Part shown: piece after piece, positions 59,159-64,000 of the stretch
Numbering within the stretch: position 1 is the stretch's first letter
How the letters are laid out: each line of letters begins with the position of its first letter
NCBI GenBank assembly: GCA_032716605.1
Contig: CM064501.1
Span: forward strand, 21,914,358 to 21,978,357
Source: Paralithodes platypus
Lineage: Eukaryota > Arthropoda > Malacostraca > Decapoda > Lithodidae
Length of the DNA: 64,000 nt
Direction: 5' to 3'
The notes under the pieces: generated by a model
The model's database searches: none
Seen by the model: the letters and a program-made list of their open reading frames with translations, nothing else
What the model was told of the DNA's origin: nothing
Position numbers and translations under genes: made by a program

Positions 59159-60886
59159 ATAAATAAAAGCATATAAGCCTTGTTGTGTGAGCCCCGGACA
59201 GGAATTGCTCCTGTATAATCAACACCTGTGACCTCAAAGGGATCTCTAGGAGTAGTCCTGATGTCTGGTAGAGGAGGTACTCTAGCTTTCGCGTAGGTAT
59301 TACCCTGTATTTTACGACAGGTTATACACTTACTAGTCACTTGTTTAACTGTTCGTCTTATCTTAGGAATCCACCACCTCTGCCGTATATATGCGACCAC
59401 GTGATTAACTCCATAGTGACAACAGACACGATGACACATATTGATGAGCATGGTAGTGAAAGGATGTTTGGAAGGAAGTAGTATCGGATATTTTATTGAA
59501 TCCGGAAGAGCCGCTAACTTCAATCTACCTTCACATACAATTAAACCTCCTTTCATGACAAGTCCTAATTGGTTTACCAAATTATTGCGAGTACCCTTGT
59601 CACCACACAGCATCTCGTACTCCTTTGGGAAGCATTCCTGCTGGCATCTTTGAGCTATAATCTTTTCTGCTACTTTTAGTTCCTTTATGCTGAGGAGGGC
59701 ACTGTCTGTGGGAGATGTCCCTTTAATTTTTGCCTTCAAATTATTCTTGTATCGAATAGTCCATGCAACTATCCGAATTAATTTATCATAACTGCCATAT
59801 TTTTCCCAGTTCCATAACTGTGTGTCTTGTTTATCATTGGTCCTATTGACTTGGCTAGTTACCTTGGGCGTTGGGTCATCTGGTATTATATCTTCTGGCC
59901 ACTCGTCTTTGTTTCGGAGCCACATGGGCCCCTCCCACCAAAACGCAGAAGATTTCAGATGTTTTGCCGAAACACCTCTAGACAGTAAGTCACTAGGGTT
60001 TTCTTTAGAGGACACGTACCGGAATTCTACAGTTGGAAGAAGGGATTTGATTTCGTCAACACGGTTTGCGACATACACTGGAAGCTTTGTCATACTACGC
60101 AACCAATGCAATGTAACCTGGCTGTCGCACCATAAAACAATTTTGTTGACTTTTACAATATTATAATAGGCTTCCTCCACAAATTTTATTAATCTGGCGG
60201 CTAGTAAAGCAGCAGTTAGCTCTAATCTTGGTATAGTTATGGATCTTATGGGAGCGACCTTTGCTTTAGCGATGACCAGACAGCTAGGTTCCTGGCTCAC
60301 AAAATATATTGCACTGCCATAGGCGACACCACTTGCATCGCTAAACGCATGAAGTGCCACTGAATCAGCATATACCGTCCTCCGAGGATAAGTAAAGTCA
60401 CAGCAGAGGTGCAGGTCCTTGGTAACTGTAGACCATTCGGTAGCGCAGTCGTCAGGTAGCGGATCGTCCCAATCTAGTTTCAGTCTCCTTAATTGCTGTA
60501 AGAAAATTCTGGACCTTATTGTAATGGGCAGTAGTATACCGAGTGGATCGAACAGTTGTGCCACCACTCTTAAGCACTCTCTCTTTGTTGCCTTATTGGT
60601 CTCTGGGAGACTAGCGTTAAACGTCAACAGATCAGAGTCAGGTAACCATAAGAGTCCTAATGTCTTCACTCGCTCTTGATTCTTGGCAGCAACACCATCC
60701 AATTGCAGGAGGTCACGTAGTTGAGGACAATTGGTAGCCCATTCTCTGAAATATAAATGTGCTTGAGACATTATTCTTTGGGCATCCCAATAACGCTTAA
60801 TGACAGTCTCTTCATCACTGCCTGTCCCCTGGAGGTTGTCAATGTACAAACCTTCCTTAATAGCCTCCACAACTCCGGGATCCTCT
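59122..60886 (-). pseudogene. BEL/Pao RT palm end, RNase H and integrase zinc domain
   Basis: The frame begins at the MITE border and carries an active-site block reading LYIDN, where family members usually have YVDD. The second catalytic Asp is therefore replaced by Asn. The Pao-specific region follows with RVVAQLFDPLGILLPI and HAFSDASGVAYGSA, then an RNase H-like domain with LWCDSQVTLHWL and NPSDLLSRG. Next is the integrase zinc finger (H-x-C...CITCRK) with RQRWWIPKIR, then the start of the catalytic core (GVDYTGAI). It ends at 59122 because of a frameshift. Confidence 0.88.
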
Positions 60887-61374
60887 TTAACACCTTACGA
60901 GCGGCCTATGCGGTTTATTTATGTGTACCGCACAGCGGGGTGTTTTTAGCCAAAATAGGGCTGTTTACGTGATCATTTTCATGCCTAAATAAGACCCAGA
61001 ACGTAAAACAAGTACCTATCCCTGAAAGGGCATAAACAGAGCTTTCGAATGACACCATAACGATCCTTGTATGATGGATAGTTTTCTTGCAATAACCGTG
61101 CAACGCGAGTGCAAAAAGCAGGTAATTCGGTACTTTCGGTACATAATTGAGTATGTAGCGAGTGAGAGAGGGAGGAGGGAGCTGAGATTTGTGTCAGTAG
61201 GTTCGCCGCGGTGGTCTGGAGCAGTCATACGCTCGCTAGTCTCCTGCCACCACTTGTCTCTCTCTCTCAGCCACATTACGTGCTGAAATTGCCACTCGAC
61301 CTATGTCGAGCGCCGCCACATAGTCCAGCTTTATTTAACTCGACTTATGTTGCTCGCCGCTAATTAAGGGTTAA
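60887..61374 (-). mobile_element. TTAA MITE family A inside BEL/Pao RT
   Basis: TTAA at 60887-60890 and 61371-61374. The RT reading frame on the minus strand is continuous across the site if the insert and one TTAA are disregarded, so this is a precise insertion into coding sequence. Confidence 0.92.
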
Positions 61375-62054
61375 TAATGGAAAGATGTTTTAAGATCGTG
61401 GCATTAAGAAGAAACTGTGAGCAAGTCGCCCCGAACAACACTACCTTAAATCGGTAGCAAAGTAAGAGTGAAGATAAGTCCAAGGGATCCTTTGGCCACA
61501 GAAATCGGGTGTAATCACGATCTTCTTCATGTAGTCTCAACATGAGAAAGGCTTTCTCGATGTCGCTTATCCAGGCATTCGTGTACCCTGAATCGCAGCA
61601 ATATTTTTGCTAGATCTGGCACCAGTGATGGCCCTGTGTAAAGGCAGTCATTAAGACTTGGCCTGCCTTTGCCAATACTAGCGGAACAGTCGTACACAAT
61701 ACGAACGGGCGTCGTTGTGCTATTCTTGGTGACCCCGTGATGTGCCAAATAATGACTGTTTTCAGTAACACCGAAAGGAACCTCTTCAATAAAATCACGA
61801 TGAAGTTGATCTTGGATAACGTTGGTATAGTGACTACAATAGACAGGTTCTTGCTTGAAACGCTTCTGCAGACCCCTTAGGCGACCTGCTGCTAAACCAT
61901 AATTAGAAGGCAGCTTCTCTTTATGTTGGTTCCATGGCAGTCTGACTTCATATTGCTGATTCTGTGCAGAGTATGTTACTGTCTCCTTGTATATGTCCAA
62001 CGCAGTCATGTTTTCCTTTGAATCTTCTGTCGGAGAAATTCCTAGATGATCCAG
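61375..62054 (-). pseudogene. BEL/Pao reverse transcriptase, N-terminal part
   Basis: It carries YEVRLPWN, HYLAHHGVTK, TTPVRIVYDCSA, PSLNDCLYTGPSL and, after a one-base shift near 61585, ISDIEKAFLMLRL with the first catalytic Asp and a FGATCSQFLLNATI block. It is in frame with the protease part upstream but separated by a TAA near 62055. Confidence 0.88.
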
Positions 62055-63020
62055 TTACCACATACATTTTAATTCATTATGACATGGATTACTTGATTCC
62101 GTGGATATATATTGATCCATCGGGGTTACCGCAACTTTCAAAATTGTAACTAACTCTACTTGGGCGCTAGACTTGTCGTTATGGCAGGAGCCACTTAGTG
62201 CATAGCCAAATTTAGTGGGTAAGAGAATTATGTCACCCTCCTTTTTGTACCCTGGCCGCACTAATTCATAATAATAATCGGCACCAACCAACAAGTCCAG
62301 TCGAGATGTCTGTGTCATTAGAGAATCAGCTAATTTGTAACCCTTGTTTTGCAAAACTCTCATATCTGCTTCAAGGCATTCTGATCCTCTGTGATCTGGG
62401 AGAGTTTCTACCACAACTGCTTGTAGAGGATAGTTTCTGCCCCGGAACTTGTATTTGAAGGACACTACTGGGTACTTTCTGCTCTCACATGCTCCGGTAA
62501 ACCCTCGCAACTCTAGCTCTTCATCACCCACTTTTATATAATGGATCGAGTCTAGAGCGGAATTTAAAATGAAGGTGCGCTGTGAGCACTGATCCAGCAG
62601 TGTTCTCATCTTGACTGTTCCTCTTGATTCCTTAACTGTTGGCAGCATTACAGTTGGGAGGATAATACTAGTCTTCTTTGACGACACAGACATCGTGGTA
62701 GTTTGTGTTTTGGTCTTTGTTACCTGTTGAGGTTTTTGCTCCTTCTTTGCACCGTCCCATTGAGATCTGGACTGACAGAGGATATGGTAGTGTCTGTTTT
62801 GACAGAACTTGCAGCTGTGGATGTCAGGGTTCACACAACCATTGCTCCCGTGGGTTGAAGATAAGCACCCTGTGCAAAGGTTGCGTTGTTTTGCGTATTT
62901 TACTTTTAGAGCACTGGTTTTAAATCTTGAGACACTTGAACCACACGTGTGCCCCTTCGCACAACTTACAACCCTTACTTCGCACCGAGGCCTCCTGCAC
63001 CACAAAGGATGCTGAAGCAA
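62055..63020 (-). pseudogene. BEL/Pao zinc knuckle and aspartic protease region
   Basis: The true coding part starts near 62930 after a frameshift. Cys/His clusters (LCTGC, CKFCQNRHYHILC) form the nucleocapsid-type zinc region. The retropepsin-like domain has LLDQCSQRTFI around its catalytic Asp and LDLLVGADYYYEL toward its end. In related elements the active-site triad after Asp is usually SGS or similar, so DQCS is a variant. Confidence 0.8.
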
Positions 63021-64000
63021 CTGGTATGCGTGGTGTAGACCGTTCTGCTACACTTTCCATGTTAAAAACTTCCGTCTGGTAAGCCTGGACCAACCTTTCT
63101 AGATCCAGACCTTCTTCACCTAAAGTTCTCTTTAATGTTTCCTTTAGTGGTGATGGCAATTTATTCATGAGAATTACAACACTAGCTTCATTAAGGGTAA
63201 TTTGTAGGGTCTCTATTGACCTCAGTGTACTTTCAAAACTAGCATAGAATCCCTTTAGTTCCTCGACATTGTAAGAGGGAGGATTCAAAGTAGTAAGGTT
63301 AGTTATATGTGCCGCCTTAATTCTATCCCTGTGCCCATAGGTTTTCTTTAGAAGGGCAACCGCTGTTTGGTAGCTGGCTCCCTCAATTGCGATACCTTCA
63401 ATTAGTTGTTTTGCCTCGCCATTCAGTTGACCTCTTAACCCGTGGAGCCCCGGCTAGTTTTGTAATGTTTGCGCACCAGAACCCGGCCGGTTTTCAAAAA
63501 ATGGTTTTATTCCAGAAACAATAGCGAATGGGTTAGGAATGAAGGAAAAACCACGAAAAACCGCTCAAAAAGCTTAAAAAATGGTCCTACAGAGCCCCCG
63601 AAAACGGATTTTATAAGAGTAAAAAATTGAAGGCAATTATCCCAAAAAACCAGGTTATTGCACGCTCGCGCGCACGCACGTGGACTTTGAGAGTTTTCAA
63701 CCATCGGCACGGTTGCGTGGGATACGTACACAGTTCCCATACAAATCTGAGCCCTCTTGAGTGGCTACACCTGAGGTTACGGTCGGCGCAATTAGGGTGA
63801 CGCGCCAGGCGCGTCTTTGGGGCTGTGCGTTACATACATCGCCGACGCGTCAGGCGCGTCGCTGGGGCTGTACGGGTTAAGTATGTGAATTTTTGGATGT
63901 CACTGAGCTCCGCATTGCTGTGGACACTACAGTGGAACATATCCCAGAATCCCAACCATAGAGTGGGATCACTGTCAAACACAGGAAGGGTTATTTTCGG
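62920..64000 (-). pseudogene. BEL/Pao gag, partial, split by a MITE
   Basis: On the minus strand, 63881-64000 encodes LPVFDSDPTLWLGFWDMF-type sequence characteristic of Pao gag. 63289-63434 continues with AIEGASYQTAVALLKKTYG, and the frame is open to about 62930, ending at the first CxxC of the zinc knuckle (CKLCEGAHVWFKC). The family D MITE at 63435-63880 separates the two parts with an intact frame on each side. The N-terminus lies beyond the window. Confidence 0.85.
63435..63880. mobile_element. TTAA-flanked MITE, family D, in BEL/Pao gag
   Basis: A 438-bp insert between TTAA at 63435-63438 and 63877-63880. The ends are CCCGTGGAGCCCC on the left and the reverse complement of CCCGTACAGCCCC on the right. 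The right part has two copies of a GACGCGYCAGGCGCGTC palindromic block followed by a GGGGCTGT motif (about 63798-63830 and 63843-63872). It carries no transposase. The gag frame is continuous across the site when the insert and one TTAA are disregarded. Confidence 0.85.

Larger units (their letters stand above)
57757..64000 (-). mobile_element. BEL/Pao LTR retrotransposon, partial at window end
   Basis: On the minus strand the order is gag, protease, reverse transcriptase, RNase H, integrase, C-terminal tail, LTR. This is the single-polyprotein layout of BEL/Pao elements. It is interrupted by a family A MITE (60887-61374) and a family D MITE (63435-63880). It also has frameshifts near 62930, 61585 and 59140 and an in-frame stop at about 62055. 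The gag N-terminus and 5' LTR run past position 64000. Confidence 0.9.

Noticed and set aside
1..64000. Host genes, tRNA or rRNA genes
   Set aside because: No exon-like ORF, rRNA core sequence or cloverleaf with A and B boxes could be recognised by eye outside the mobile elements.

Overview
The window is eukaryotic repeat-rich DNA. It is most likely from an arthropod, and a decapod crustacean is my best guess. The evidence is a short interstitial TTAGG tract near position 150, a complete-looking DIRS element, a BEL/Pao element, a CR1 LINE with an esterase-type ORF1, FLYWCH/PHD-finger transposon protein sequence and several families of TTAA-flanked MITEs. I see no host protein-coding gene, rRNA gene or convincing tRNA gene. 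Essentially every recognisable coding segment belongs to a mobile element, and most are broken.

Two contigs are joined by a 100-N gap at 19051-19150. The sequence before the gap (about 349-19050) and after it (19151-37802) is the same ~18.7 kb locus present twice in direct orientation. The matching ends exactly at the gap edges, and both gap-facing ends carry many small indels. The simplest reading is an unmerged overlap or haplotig rather than a biological tandem duplication. Annotations in 19151-37802 therefore mirror those in 349-19050.

The duplicated locus contains, in order: (1) a full LTR retrotransposon (732-11469; copy 19574-30519) with unusually long ~3.2 kb LTRs, a 5-bp target duplication GTTGT and an internal region with a gag-like, proline-rich ORF but no recognisable protease, RT or integrase; (2) truncated CR1 tails; (3) a non-autonomous hAT-like element (12015-17450; copy 31061-36478) with inverted arrays of a CCAACTCGGCCC motif at its ends and an internal ~340-bp palindrome, itself invaded by a solo LTR of the same long-LTR family (TSD AATAC) and by a TTAA MITE; (4) the 5' half of a CR1 LINE, cut in its SGNH-esterase ORF1 by a Mutator-like element.

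The rest is single copy. 37560-40687 is the MULE-like insertion, carrying a PHD+FLYWCH ORF, tandem repeats and two nested TTAA MITEs. 40688-44181 is the remainder of the CR1 (ORF1 end; ORF2 with endonuclease and RT). 44522-56241 is a DIRS-type tyrosine-recombinase retrotransposon with inverted terminal repeats, gag, RT-RNase H, a methylase-like segment, a recombinase and an internal complementary region. It is disrupted by a ~2.7 kb insertion and by MITEs. 56242-57755 holds reversed CR1 fragments and a 5'-truncated minus-strand LINE. About 57757-64000 is a minus-strand BEL/Pao element running off the window edge and split by two TTAA MITEs.

The overall picture is a nest of insertions. Four distinct TTAA-flanked MITE families appear. 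At three insertion sites inside retroelement coding sequence the flanking frame reads straight through once the insert and one TTAA are ignored. This supports piggyBac-type insertion and dates the MITEs after the elements they interrupt.
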